Positions 7,310 through 14,859 of a DNA stretch of 49,099 bases are shown here, in pieces. The notes under the pieces are model-generated. The model was not told where the DNA came from and made no database searches. It was given only the letters and a program-made list of their open reading frames with translations. The position numbers and the translations under genes are program-made. The DNA comes from Comamonadaceae bacterium (lineage in GTDB: Bacteria; Pseudomonadota; Gammaproteobacteria; Burkholderiales; Burkholderiaceae_C): contig JAIXUG010000010.1 of the NCBI GenBank assembly GCA_027484105.1, positions 1 through 49,099 of the forward strand, read 5' to 3'. Within the stretch, counting starts at the first letter, position 1, and each line of letters starts with the position of its first letter.

Positions 7310-7958
7310 TGCGCATATCCCGTGTCACTTTGGTTGCGAATTCGTCTTCATCATTGCTCAATTGTGGCCTATCCGCAATTGGCTCTTTTTTGAACGCGAC
7401 TCCGGTGGTGGCAATGTAACGCCGACCGAGTTCAGCAGCGTTTTTCGGATTAGCTAGTAGCGCCTCAAATAGCGGTTGAACTTGTTTACGGCCAATGTTG
7501 TCTAACTTGCTCAAGCTCTGACTAAGGGTTGCAAATGCAGACGCTAACAAATCTGCCTCTGATACGCAATTTTCTAGAGTCTGAGCCTCTTTGCCAACAG
7601 TGCCAACCATTAATTTTTGGCCCTGGTGTAAGTCTGCAATTCCACCTGGGGAAAGGGTTTTCGCATATTTGCCGTCAAGCAAGGCTGCAATACCTTCGTA
7701 TTGCGTCGCAAGGCGAGGGCTGAAGTCCGCGATCGAACAGTTCAAGCCCTTGGCAAAGCCTTGTGCAGCTTTGAGACTCAAAGGAACTGCGCCGCGCAAA
7801 AATTGACCAACAGCGCTCTGGTTGCCGATTCCGTACACTTCTCCAAACACTGCTTGTGAGGGGTGTTTCGTCGACTCCCAGAGTGCTCGAAGGGCTTGCG
7901 CTTCCTCGAACGTTGTCTGTGTGACCTTGGCTTTTTTACTGTTACTGATTACGGGCAT
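7239..7958 (-). CDS. HTH prophage repressor without a LexA-type protease domain
   Basis: A 239-residue protein with an N-terminal helix-turn-helix (about 15-75; QAVFGEVYGIGNQSAVGQFLRG in part), of the kind fused to S24 peptidases in CI repressors of Burkholderiales phages. Here the C-terminal part shows no S24 motif: no SMEP-like serine region and no KxxA lysine block. Instead there is a helical segment (about 110-180) and a basic tail. It is divergent from the Cro-like gene across an operator region and so very likely maintains lysogeny. Without an autocleavage domain, induction must work differently from lambda. Its mRNA is predicted to be leaderless. Confidence 0.8.
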   Translation of the reverse strand: MPVISNSKKAKVTQTTFEEAQALRALWESTKHPSQAVFGEVYGIGNQSAVGQFLRGAVPLSLKAAQGFAKGLNCSIADFSPRLATQYEGIAALLDGKYAKTLSPGGIADLHQGQKLMVGTVGKEAQTLENCVSEADLLASAFATLSQSLSKLDNIGRKQVQPLFEALLANPKNAAELGRRYIATTGVAFKKEPIADRPQLSNDEDEFATKVTRDMRSGKLKPNNIQRKVTPRDTSARSK

Positions 7959-7993
7959 CTACACATAATAGCGCCACTGTTAGCGCTTGTAAA
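7959..7993 (-). promoter_or_regulatory. Repressor promoter (PRM-like), leaderless start
   Basis: On the minus strand, -35 TTTACA (7988-7993), a 17-base spacer and -10 TATTAT (7965-7970). The spacer ends with an operator copy (AACAGTGGCGCT). The A of the repressor ATG (7958) lies seven bases past the -10 box, which is the usual distance to +1. No Shine-Dalgarno sequence can therefore be present in the transcript. Confidence 0.75.
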
Positions 7994-8041
7994 GCAGTGG
8001 CGCTGTTGACTTTTTTAAGCAGGGGCGCTACTATGCGCCTC
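7992..8041 (+). promoter_or_regulatory. Rightward early promoter PR with operators, leaderless start
   Basis: -35 TTGACT (8006-8011), a 17-base spacer and -10 TACTAT (8029-8034). Operator copies lie upstream of -35 (7993-8004, AGCAGTGGCGCT) and in the spacer (8018-8029, AGCAGGGGCGCT). The A of the Cro-like ATG at 8042 lies eight bases after -10, so the mRNA probably starts at the start codon. The ATG at 8033 overlaps the -10 box and cannot be the start if this promoter is used. Confidence 0.8.
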
Positions 8042-8263
8042 ATGAACAAGATCAAAAACATACGCGAGCGCCTTGGCATGACCCAGTCAGCTTTGGCAAA
8101 GGGCATTGGCTGCACTCAAGGCAATGTTGGTCACTACGAGAACAAAAATCAAACGATTCCGCCAGATGTAGCGAAACGGTTGATTGCGTTTGCAGCCAAT
8201 CGTGGTGTACAGATTGGCTACGAAGACATATACGGTCCGGCCTATGCTTCATTGGCGGCCTGA
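8042..8263 (+). CDS. Cro-like HTH regulator
   Basis: A 73-residue protein starting MNKIKNIRERLG with a classic helix-turn-helix (MTQSALAKGIGCTQGNVGHYE, about residues 14-34), of the YdaS/Cro type. It is divergent from the repressor and first in the rightward early operon, so it should repress the repressor promoter and favour lytic growth. The start at 8042 was preferred over 8033 because the latter lies inside the -10 hexamer. The primase gene begins three bases after its stop. Confidence 0.88.
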   Translation: MNKIKNIRERLGMTQSALAKGIGCTQGNVGHYENKNQTIPPDVAKRLIAFAANRGVQIGYEDIYGPAYASLAA

Positions 8264-8266
8264 TTT

Positions 8267-10552
8267 ATGGCTGTCGACAAGAAAGTTATTCGCATGCACG
8301 ACAGCCCTTTACTGGCTGCTGCCCTGGCCTATGCAACCCGTGGTTGGCACATCTTGCCTGCATGGTGGGCAGAGAAGTCAGCGGCAGGAACGTGGCATTG
8401 CGCCTGTGGCAATGCCGAATGCAAGAGCCCGGCAAAACACCCGATTGGAAAGTTGGCTCCGTGGGGTCAAAACAGTGCTTCAACTGATTCCTCGGTAATC
8501 ACCAAATGGTGGACACATTACCCACAGGCCAACATCGCCGTTTATCTTGAGCCATCTGAGCTATGTGCAGTTGACATCGATCCACGCAACGGTGGGCTCC
8601 AAACAATAGAAGACATTGAGGCCAAACACGGCCTCCTTGTATCGGAACTTACCCAGTTCACCGGAGGTGGGGGAGAGCACCGGATTTTTCAACTGCCGAA
8701 AAACACCAGCCTTCCCGGAAAGCTTGGATCGGGCGTTGATTTGAAGGTCAATGGCTACATCATGTTGGAGCCGAGCAACCATGTCAGCGGCGGCTTCTAC
8801 GCCTGGGAAGTCAGCAGCGATCCACGCGATGGGATTTACGCCAGTCCAATGCCAGACTGGATGCGTGATCTTGCTGCTCCGAAGCCTTTGAACATTCCCG
8901 AAGAGCCAACTGTCGGGCGTGTCATGCCAATTGGTGAGGATGTCAAAACCGAACTGATTCAGGCCCTGAGTGTCATTCCTTCTGATGAGCGTGACACTTG
9001 GCTCAAGGTTGGCATGGCATTGCACAGTATCGGAGACCCCAACTGGACATTCGACATCTGGGATCGCTGGAGTGCTCAGTCACATAAATACGATCATGTC
9101 GATCAAATCCGCGTCTGGCGCAGCTTCAAAGGCCGAGGATTGGATGGCATCACCTACAAGTCTATTTTCGGGTTGGCCAAGCAGCTGGGTACAGTGATTC
9201 GACCTGAAAGCCAAATGTGTAATCTGGTGGTGGCGGGTGAAGTTCAAATTATGGTGCGCAAGCCGGAAGAACAACCCACGGTCGGCAGCCATCTTCTGAC
9301 TCCTCCGGGCATCTTGGCCGATGTGGTGAATTGGATCAACTCCACCTCACCCAAACCCCAGCCCCAGTTTGCAGTGCAGACCGCAATCGCATTTGCCTCC
9401 ACGGTTCTTGGCAGGCGCTTCACCACAAACCACTGCAACTGGCCAAGCCTGTACTTGCTCAACATTGGTTTGTCTGCCAGCGGTAAGGAGTACGCCAAGA
9501 CTGCACTTGAGCGCTTGTTGGAGGCCTGTGGATTGACAACGCTGCTCGGCCCCTCGGGCTATTCCAGTGATGCAGGGATGCTGTCGAGTCTTTATCACCA
9601 GCCGAGTCACTGCGCCGTTGTTGATGAGTTCCATCGGGTACTCGAACAAGCTAGTGTGAAGGGGAACGCTCGTGCGCAAGGCATGGTCCGGGCCTTAATC
9701 GAAGTGTGGGGCCGTACTGACGGCACCATGCGATCGGTCGGGTACAGCACCGTCGGACTCAAATCCAAAGAGATCAAGGCACTTCAGGAGCGCTCAATCG
9801 TCAACCCAGCACTTACCGTGCTTGCGATGGCCGTACCGACCTTCTGGGAAACCATCGGTAGCGCGGCAGCCAAGGATGGCTTTTTGAACCGTTTTCTGAT
9901 CGTCGAGTCAAACATCGGACGCCAGGTCGGCCAATTCAATGGTGCCATAGCTGTACCGCAAACAGTAATCGACTGGACCAACAACACACGGGCACGCTAC
10001 ACGGGCATTGTGGATACCGACAACAACCCGATGCGGGTTACGCCAATCGTGGTACCCATCAATGTTCATGCGATGGCGTTATTTGATGCTTTTGCCAAAG
10101 AGTGTCTGACTTTGATGGACCAGCATGAGGACGACGGTTTGGCTGAAATGTTTGGCCGATCCAACGAAATCGCTATGAAGCTTGCGCTGATTCTTGCCTT
10201 GGCCAGGTCGGCCTTGGTTGTGGAGGTCTGCGATGCCGAATGGGCCATTGACTATGTCAAGACGTATGCGCTGCGCACGACTTATCGGTTGAAAACCTGT
10301 ATGGCTGACGGGGTCTTTGAAGCTGCCAAAAAGCAGGTGCTGAACCTGTTGATCAAAGCAGGCGAACGAGGCATGACGCCCTCCGAAATTAATCGTCACA
10401 GCCGTGCGTTCCGGGGCATGACTCAGCGACAACAAACTGAACTCCTCAATTCCTTGGCGTTCTTGAATCAGGTTCGCCAGATGTCCTTTGGGACACAAAG
10501 TGGAAAAGGCCGCCCACGGGTGGCTTGGGTGGCCATTGAGGAGGGTGAGTAA
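8267..10552 (+). CDS. Primase-polymerase with PriCT and helicase-like domains
   Basis: A 761-residue replication protein. Residues 10-195 form an archaeo-eukaryotic primase/polymerase (Prim-Pol) domain: catalytic D103 and D105 in AVDIDPRNGG, H138 in GGGGEHRIF and D158 in GSGVDLK. A Cys-rich insert (CACGNAEC, 45-52) may bind zinc. A PriCT-2-like domain follows (about 225-310, SDERDTWLKVGMALHSIG). The C-terminal half resembles DUF3987-type ATPases, with a Walker A-like GLSASGKE (about 402-409) and a Walker B-like VVDEFH (about 450). A winged-helix segment ends the protein. It should prime phage DNA and load or act as the replicative helicase. Confidence 0.92.
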   Translation: MAVDKKVIRMHDSPLLAAALAYATRGWHILPAWWAEKSAAGTWHCACGNAECKSPAKHPIGKLAPWGQNSASTDSSVITKWWTHYPQANIAVYLEPSELCAVDIDPRNGGLQTIEDIEAKHGLLVSELTQFTGGGGEHRIFQLPKNTSLPGKLGSGVDLKVNGYIMLEPSNHVSGGFYAWEVSSDPRDGIYASPMPDWMRDLAAPKPLNIPEEPTVGRVMPIGEDVKTELIQALSVIPSDERDTWLKVGMALHSIGDPNWTFDIWDRWSAQSHKYDHVDQIRVWRSFKGRGLDGITYKSIFGLAKQLGTVIRPESQMCNLVVAGEVQIMVRKPEEQPTVGSHLLTPPGILADVVNWINSTSPKPQPQFAVQTAIAFASTVLGRRFTTNHCNWPSLYLLNIGLSASGKEYAKTALERLLEACGLTTLLGPSGYSSDAGMLSSLYHQPSHCAVVDEFHRVLEQASVKGNARAQGMVRALIEVWGRTDGTMRSVGYSTVGLKSKEIKALQERSIVNPALTVLAMAVPTFWETIGSAAAKDGFLNRFLIVESNIGRQVGQFNGAIAVPQTVIDWTNNTRARYTGIVDTDNNPMRVTPIVVPINVHAMALFDAFAKECLTLMDQHEDDGLAEMFGRSNEIAMKLALILALARSALVVEVCDAEWAIDYVKTYALRTTYRLKTCMADGVFEAAKKQVLNLLIKAGERGMTPSEINRHSRAFRGMTQRQQTELLNSLAFLNQVRQMSFGTQSGKGRPRVAWVAIEEGE

Positions 10553-10740
10553 TGGCTATTGTTTGCATTGAAAGAGACAAATTTTGGTATTTCACTCCCT
10601 GTACCTCTATTGAGATTCACCCACCAAGCGTCGACAAGCCTGTCTCCTCTGGAAACCCAGTAATCATGCGGGTTCTGACATTGTTTGATTTATTAGGTGG
10701 GGCTGCGTCCCCCTCCGGAAATAAGAGTAAGAGAGAGTAG
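10552..10740 (+). CDS. Possible small ORF, unknown
   Basis: A 62-residue frame whose ATG overlaps the stop of the primase gene (TAATG). Its C-terminal half is encoded by the left arm of a large inverted repeat (10639-10660 and inward), and the opposite strand of the right arm encodes a near-identical peptide (PVSSGNP...MR). Coding capacity may therefore be a by-product of the repeat. No family was recognised. Confidence 0.3.
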   Translation: MAIVCIERDKFWYFTPCTSIEIHPPSVDKPVSSGNPVIMRVLTLFDLLGGAASPSGNKSKRE

Positions 10741-10800
10741 TGTTTATATATCTATCAATGCTAGAGACCGCATGGATGCTGGGTTTCCAGAGGAGACAGG
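10639..10800. repeat. Large inverted repeat with perfect 22-bp arms
   Basis: The 22 bases at 10639-10660 are repeated exactly, inverted, at 10779-10800. Similarity continues inward for about 18 bases with mismatches (shared core CATGCGG). The arms enclose about 118 bases. A nested small palindrome (GAGACAG GT CTGTCTC, 10793-10808) sits at the right arm. No target-site duplication or transposase is visible. It could be a MITE-like insertion, a strong RNA hairpin between early and late regulators, or part of a replication origin. Confidence 0.75.
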
Positions 10801-10833
10801 TCTGTCTCCTTTTGGGTGTGAAAAGGGTGTTGT

Positions 10834-11217
10834 ATGAAAATCAACCTGGTGCAGGAATTGCCAGTCGATCTGCGGGATGCAGATGAGCGCCTTCATCGCT
10901 ACGGACGCTGGGCTATGGACCGACAGCTGCGACGAAGCTGCGGCAGTGCAGAAGGGCGTTATCGCAGCTTTCAAGACGATGAAGACCGGGCACCGAGGGA
11001 AATGCTGCAACACATCGACGAAGCGCTGGCTTGTCAACGCGCGCTGGCCAAAGTGCCTGAGTTGGAACGCAAAGTGTTGGGGATTTTGTACGTGCAGCAG
11101 CGCTTGCCAGTCGAGGCACAGCTCCGGTTGGCGCGCATACCCCCCCGGCTTTGTCAAGAGCGTCACCTGCGTGGTTTGCGCATGTTTGACAACTTGTATA
11201 AAAAGATGTTGACCTAA
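10834..11217 (+). CDS. Late-gene regulator, Q/ArpU-like
   Basis: A 127-residue basic protein containing DLRDADERLHRYGRWAM, a Cys-Gly-Ser-Ala-Glu segment and a C-terminal IPPRLCQERHLRGLRMFDNLY that resembles a sigma region 4-like helix-turn-helix. Similar proteins in Burkholderiales phages are annotated as antitermination protein Q or as small late regulators. The position supports this: last gene before a noncoding stretch with a terminator and then the packaging genes. A possible promoter (TTGACC, 17 bases, CAGGAT at 11209-11237) overlaps its end. A function in turning on the late operon is inferred. Confidence 0.65.
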   Translation: MKINLVQELPVDLRDADERLHRYGRWAMDRQLRRSCGSAEGRYRSFQDDEDRAPREMLQHIDEALACQRALAKVPELERKVLGILYVQQRLPVEAQLRLARIPPRLCQERHLRGLRMFDNLYKKMLT

Positions 11218-11503
11218 TCAATATTTTCTGGCAGGATCACGCTACCTGATAAAGATTCAGTGATGTGGCATGCCTTGTGGCAGGCCGCATCACCTCCAAA
11301 CAAAGCCCGCGACAGTAATGTCTGCGGGCTTTTCGCTTTTCAAATCCTGCGCTCCACTGATCCGCCGGACGCTCGGTCCATGTGGTGAGGCCAAGCAGGC
11401 CGGTGCAGCGTTCGGCAAAACGTAGCCACCAACCACCTCACCGCATCAGCGCCTTGCCTTCTTGGGCCAGCGGTGGGGTGTGTTGGCCTTCTCAAGTCAC
11501 AAC
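11218..11503. other. Noncoding control region before the late genes
   Basis: No convincing gene in these 286 bases. They hold a terminator at 11302-11335 and a GC-rich stretch (about 11375-11450) with an imperfect inverted repeat (GGTGAGG with CCTCACC) that could fold. The layout (regulator gene, possible promoter, terminator, late genes) is that of a Q-type antitermination site. No direct regulator-binding motif was identified. Confidence 0.4.
11302..11335 (+). terminator. Terminator upstream of the late genes
   Basis: Nine-base stem AAAGCCCGC/GCGGGCTTT with a 13-base loop, followed by a T-rich tract. It lies between the late regulator and the HNH gene, where read-through by an antiterminated polymerase would be required for late expression. 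Confidence 0.8.
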
Positions 11504-11821
11504 ATGAACAAACAACCAGTCAGTTGGCGCAAAGAGCTGCGCAGCAGCAACGAGCGTGGCTATGGAATGGCTTGGCAACGCGCTCGTACCAAGTTTTTAA
11601 TGAGCCACCCACTCTGCGTGATGTGCCAGGCCGATGGATTGACCACGCTGGCGCAGGTGGTGGATCACATCCAACCGCATCGTGGCGACCGCACTTTGTT
11701 TTGGGACACCACCAACTGGCAGTCGCTTTGCAAACAGCACCACGACAGCGATAAGGCTCGCCTTGAGCACGGCTCACGGCAGCGTGCGCGATTTGATCCG
11801 GGTGGCCGGTTGATTTGGTGA
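11504..11821 (+). CDS. HNH endonuclease of the packaging module
   Basis: A 105-residue protein starting MNKQPVSWRKEL. It has a CVMC zinc knuckle, the HNH beta-hairpin in VVDHIQPHRGD, and the final helix NWQSLCKQHHDSDKAR with a second metal-binding Cys. This is the HK97 gp74-type HNH protein that sits beside the terminase in cos-packaging phages and supports the specific nicking or cleavage by the terminase. Start at ATG 11504 was chosen over an upstream TTG. No clear Shine-Dalgarno sequence precedes it. Its presence suggests cohesive-end packaging. Confidence 0.92.
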   Translation: MNKQPVSWRKELRSSNERGYGMAWQRARTKFLMSHPLCVMCQADGLTTLAQVVDHIQPHRGDRTLFWDTTNWQSLCKQHHDSDKARLEHGSRQRARFDPGGRLIW

Positions 11822-11830
11822 AACCAGGCC

Positions 11831-11908
11831 TGTGTGTGGCAACACACACAGAGAGCTTATGTGTGGCACCACACACAGGGAGCTTATGTGTGGCAACACA
11901 CATAGGGG
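11831..11908 (+). repeat. Three tandem 27-base repeats, each a tetraloop hairpin
   Basis: Copies begin at 11834, 11861 and 11888, linked by AGCTTAT. The first and third form eight-base stems closed by a GCAA loop: TGTGTGTG/CACACACA and TATGTGTG/CACACATA, with paired compensating changes. The second has GCAC and one mismatch. They lie between the HNH gene and the small terminase, about 80 bases before its start codon. Confidence 0.85.
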
Positions 11909-11989
11909 AGGGGGTGCATATCCCTGCGACCTCATTGCATTAGACCGACGTAGTTCCTTTGTTTTATCGCTAACCCACGACTCGACATC

Positions 11990-12448
11990 ATGAAACGCAC
12001 CCGTTCTGATTCCGCTGCCAGCGCCGTCAAGGCCATGGTCAATGCGGCGCTGCCGCCCTTGGCGCTACCCGCCCACATACAACTGCGCTCGACCGATTAC
12101 CCATTTTGGGATGGTGTGCTTCGTGCGCGCGCGAGGGATGAATGGACTGAGGCGGACCTGGTGGTGGCTGCACAACTGGCGCGCTGCCAAGCGGATATTG
12201 AGCACGAGCAGCAGCGGCTGACGGGGGAAGGCTCCGTGGTGGAAAACGCCAAAGGTACGCAGATCATGAACCCCCGGGTCACGGTGCTGGAGCAGCTCTC
12301 GCGCCGTGAAATGGCCTTGATGCGTACCTTGCGCATGGGAGGCCGCATTGCGGGTGATACCCGCGACCAGTTGGGAAAACGTGCCCTGGAGCGCAAAGCG
12401 CACCAGATTCGTGAAGAGCTGGAAGACGACGGACTGCTGGCGCTGTGA
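11990..12448 (+). CDS. terS: Terminase small subunit (P27/HK97-like)
   Basis: A 152-residue protein with the arrangement of P27-family small terminases: a basic N-terminus, the segment FWDGVLRARARDEWTEADLVVAAQLARC with the DNA-binding helices, and a C-terminal half beginning MNPRVTVLEQLSRREMALMRTLRM. It recognises the cos or pac site and activates the large subunit. The gene overlaps the TerL start (GTGA at 12445-12448). Tandem hairpins 80-160 bases upstream are candidates for its recognition region. Confidence 0.88.
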   Translation: MKRTRSDSAASAVKAMVNAALPPLALPAHIQLRSTDYPFWDGVLRARARDEWTEADLVVAAQLARCQADIEHEQQRLTGEGSVVENAKGTQIMNPRVTVLEQLSRREMALMRTLRMGGRIAGDTRDQLGKRALERKAHQIREELEDDGLLAL

Positions 12449-13965
12449 CGCGACGCAAGCTGACCCGTGGTGAACGGGTCATCCAGTTCATCGAAACCTA
12501 TTGCTTGACCCCCGAGGGGCAGCACATCGGTAAACCGATGAAGCTGGAGGCGTTTCAGCGCCGTTTCATCATTGATATTTACGACAACCCCTACAAAACG
12601 CACACCGCGTACCTGTCGATTGCCCGGAAAAACGGCAAAACGGGTCTAATCGCCGCCATCTTGTTGGCTCACCTGGCTGGACCAGAAGCAGTGCAAAACA
12701 GCCAGATCGTGAGTGGTGCGCAATCCAAGGATCAGGCGGCCGTGGTGTTTGACCTGGCTCGAAAAATGGTGGAGATGTCCCCCAAGCTCAGCCAGGTGGT
12801 GAGGGTGCAGCCCTCGGGCAAACGTTTGATCGGCTTGAACCGCAACGTCTTGTACCGAGCGCTGGCCGCAGAAGGCAAAACTGCCCACGGCTTGAGTCCG
12901 ATCTTGGCCATCTTGGACGAAGTGGGGCAGGTGACTGGGCCAACCGACGAATTCGTATCGGCCATTACCACGGCGCAAGGAGCCTATGAAAATCCGCTAC
13001 TGATCGCGATTTCGACCCAAGCACCCACCGATGCAGACCTGTTCAGCATCTGGATCGACGCTCAAAAGCACGCGCCTGACCCCCGGGTTGTGTCACACGT
13101 GTACGAAGCCCCGGCCGATTGCCAAATGGACGATCGCTTGGCCTGGGCGGCAGCGAACCCGGCCATGGGTAAATTCCGCTCGATCGCCGACATCGAAAAA
13201 CAGTGCCGCCAGGCCATGGAGATGCCTGCGAACGAGCCCGAGTTCAGAAACCTCATCCTGAACCAGCGCGTAGAAGCCTCCAGCCCCTTTGTTGCGCCCT
13301 CCGTCTGGAAGGCCAATGGCGCTGTAGCCGAGCCCATCGAGCAGCAAAAGGTCTGGGGTGGTTTGGATCTGTCCAGTGTCAACGACCTCACTGCTTTGGT
13401 CCTGGTTACCGAACAAGGCGATGTTCACTCTGAATTCTGGCTACCCGGCGAAGGTCTGGCAGAAAAGAGCCGCAAAGACCACGTACCTTATGACCTGTGG
13501 GCCAAACAGGGGTTTTTGAACACCACACCCGGAAGGGCTATCGAATATGAATTTGTCGCTGAGTTCTTGCGTGGCCTATTTGATCGTTGCGACGTACAAG
13601 CGATTGCGTTCGACCGCGCGCTTTTTGTTCACTTACGCCCGTGGCTGGTGAAAGCCAATTTTTCTGACTTCGAGCTGGAGAAATTCATCCCGTATGGCCA
13701 GGGCACCCTGTCCATGACTCCTGCCTTGCGAGAGTTGGAGGTCAAGTTGCTAGGTAAGCGCTTGAAACACAGCAACCACCCGATTTTGGAAATGTGCGCT
13801 CGCAACGCGGTGGTGGTTGGCGACTCCGGGGCGCGCAAGTTCGACAAGAAAAAGCAACACGGACGCATTGACGGCATGGTGGCGCTCGCCATGGCGGTGG
13901 CAATGATGCCCAACGAAGGCACCGGACCCTCGGTCTACGAGGAACGGGGCATTTACTCTTTTTAA
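12445..13965 (+). CDS. terL: Terminase large subunit (HK97 family)
   Basis: A 506-residue packaging motor with GTG start overlapping the TerS stop. The ATPase domain shows Walker A ARKNGKT (60-66) and Walker B LAILDEVG (about 153-160). The RNase H-like nuclease domain shows the acidic residues in GGLDLSS (about 308), AFDR (about 388) and DGMVAL (about 476). Length and motifs fit the Terminase_1 family of HK97-like phages. It translocates DNA into the prohead through the portal and cuts the concatemer. Confidence 0.97.
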   Translation: MTRRKLTRGERVIQFIETYCLTPEGQHIGKPMKLEAFQRRFIIDIYDNPYKTHTAYLSIARKNGKTGLIAAILLAHLAGPEAVQNSQIVSGAQSKDQAAVVFDLARKMVEMSPKLSQVVRVQPSGKRLIGLNRNVLYRALAAEGKTAHGLSPILAILDEVGQVTGPTDEFVSAITTAQGAYENPLLIAISTQAPTDADLFSIWIDAQKHAPDPRVVSHVYEAPADCQMDDRLAWAAANPAMGKFRSIADIEKQCRQAMEMPANEPEFRNLILNQRVEASSPFVAPSVWKANGAVAEPIEQQKVWGGLDLSSVNDLTALVLVTEQGDVHSEFWLPGEGLAEKSRKDHVPYDLWAKQGFLNTTPGRAIEYEFVAEFLRGLFDRCDVQAIAFDRALFVHLRPWLVKANFSDFELEKFIPYGQGTLSMTPALRELEVKLLGKRLKHSNHPILEMCARNAVVVGDSGARKFDKKKQHGRIDGMVALAMAVAMMPNEGTGPSVYEERGIYSF

Positions 13966-13974
13966 GGCACAGCA

Positions 13975-14385
13975 ATGGCAGCGTATCAAAAGTACACCGC
14001 AGCAATCGAGCCCATGCTCGAAGGCATGAATTTAGGTACGGACACCTGGAAGGTGGCCCTGGCCAGCACCATCAACTTGGCGGACACCACGTTCACACCA
14101 GGCACCACCGATTTGATCTCTGGTAATGGCTACACCGCAGGCGGCAATGCGTGCACGGTGACCAGCTCAGCCCAAAGCGGGGGCACCTACAAGTTGGTTT
14201 TGGCAAGTCCGGCCCCTTGGACAGCGGCTGGCGCTGGCTTCAATTTCCGCTACGCCATCTTGTGGAACGCCACCACCAACCAGCCGGTGGGTGCTTGGGA
14301 TTACGGCAGTTTGCAAACCGTGAACGTCGGAGAGACCGTCACGGTCATTCTGGACGGCGTCAATGGCGTGTTTCAAGCCACTTGA
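13975..14385 (+). CDS. Small structural-type protein, paralogue A
   Basis: A 136-residue protein, beta-rich and Gly/Thr-rich, with no signal peptide. It shares SGNGYTAGGNA in its middle and a WDYGS-type segment (GAWDYGSLQTVNVGETVTV) near the end with the next gene, so the two are tandem duplicates. Similar proteins near head genes are annotated as putative structural or decoration proteins. Its position between TerL and portal is unusual for HK97-like phages. Virion decoration or fibre attachment is inference. Confidence 0.8.
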   Translation: MAAYQKYTAAIEPMLEGMNLGTDTWKVALASTINLADTTFTPGTTDLISGNGYTAGGNACTVTSSAQSGGTYKLVLASPAPWTAAGAGFNFRYAILWNATTNQPVGAWDYGSLQTVNVGETVTVILDGVNGVFQAT

Positions 14386-14418
14386 TCAATCACTTTTAAA
14401 TTTCGGAGGTAACTTTTC

Positions 14419-14841
14419 ATGGCCGTATTTTTTAAATTTCAAGACTTCAGCGAACAGCTCATTCGCGGTGTTCACGACTTTGATGCCCACGTGTTCAAGG
14501 TTTACCTGAGCAATGCCGCCCCAAGCGCCAGTTTGGACGCTGTAAAGGCCGATTTAGCGGAAATTGCTTCCGGTAATGGCTACACCGCAGGCGGTAACGC
14601 CACCACGATTACCGTGGCGGAAGTCACGGGCACAACCACGGTGTCCGGTTCTGAAGTGGTGTTCACCGCGACAGGTGCGGTGGGTCCATTTCAGTACGCA
14701 GTGCTTTACAACGACACCTCAACCTCCAAAAACCTGGTGGGGGCGTGGGATTACGGTTCGTCTATTTCGCTGGCTTCGGGTGAGACTTTCACTGTCAAAT
14801 TCTCAAATACCAACCCCGGTGCGATCTTGACCTTGGCTTAA
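14419..14841 (+). CDS. Small structural-type protein, paralogue B
   Basis: A 140-residue protein with a strong Shine-Dalgarno sequence (GGAGGTAA) upstream of the ATG. It repeats the signature of the preceding gene: SGNGYTAGGNA and LVGAWDYGS followed by SGETFTVKF. The DNA for the first signature shares a 20-base core with the paralogue, suggesting either recent exchange or strong constraint. The N-terminus differs (KFQDFSEQLIRGVHDFDAHVFK). The strong ribosome binding site suggests high expression, as for a virion decoration protein. Confidence 0.8.
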   Translation: MAVFFKFQDFSEQLIRGVHDFDAHVFKVYLSNAAPSASLDAVKADLAEIASGNGYTAGGNATTITVAEVTGTTTVSGSEVVFTATGAVGPFQYAVLYNDTSTSKNLVGAWDYGSSISLASGETFTVKFSNTNPGAILTLA

Positions 14842-14859
14842 TCCTTTTATTTAAGCGCC

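Noticed and set aside
8033..8263. Cro-like start at ATG 8033
   Set aside because: This ATG overlaps the -10 hexamer of the only good promoter, so it would not be in the transcript; 8042 was chosen.
11831..11908. Short CRISPR-like array
   Set aside because: The units are contiguous 27-base hairpins without variable spacers and there are no cas genes.
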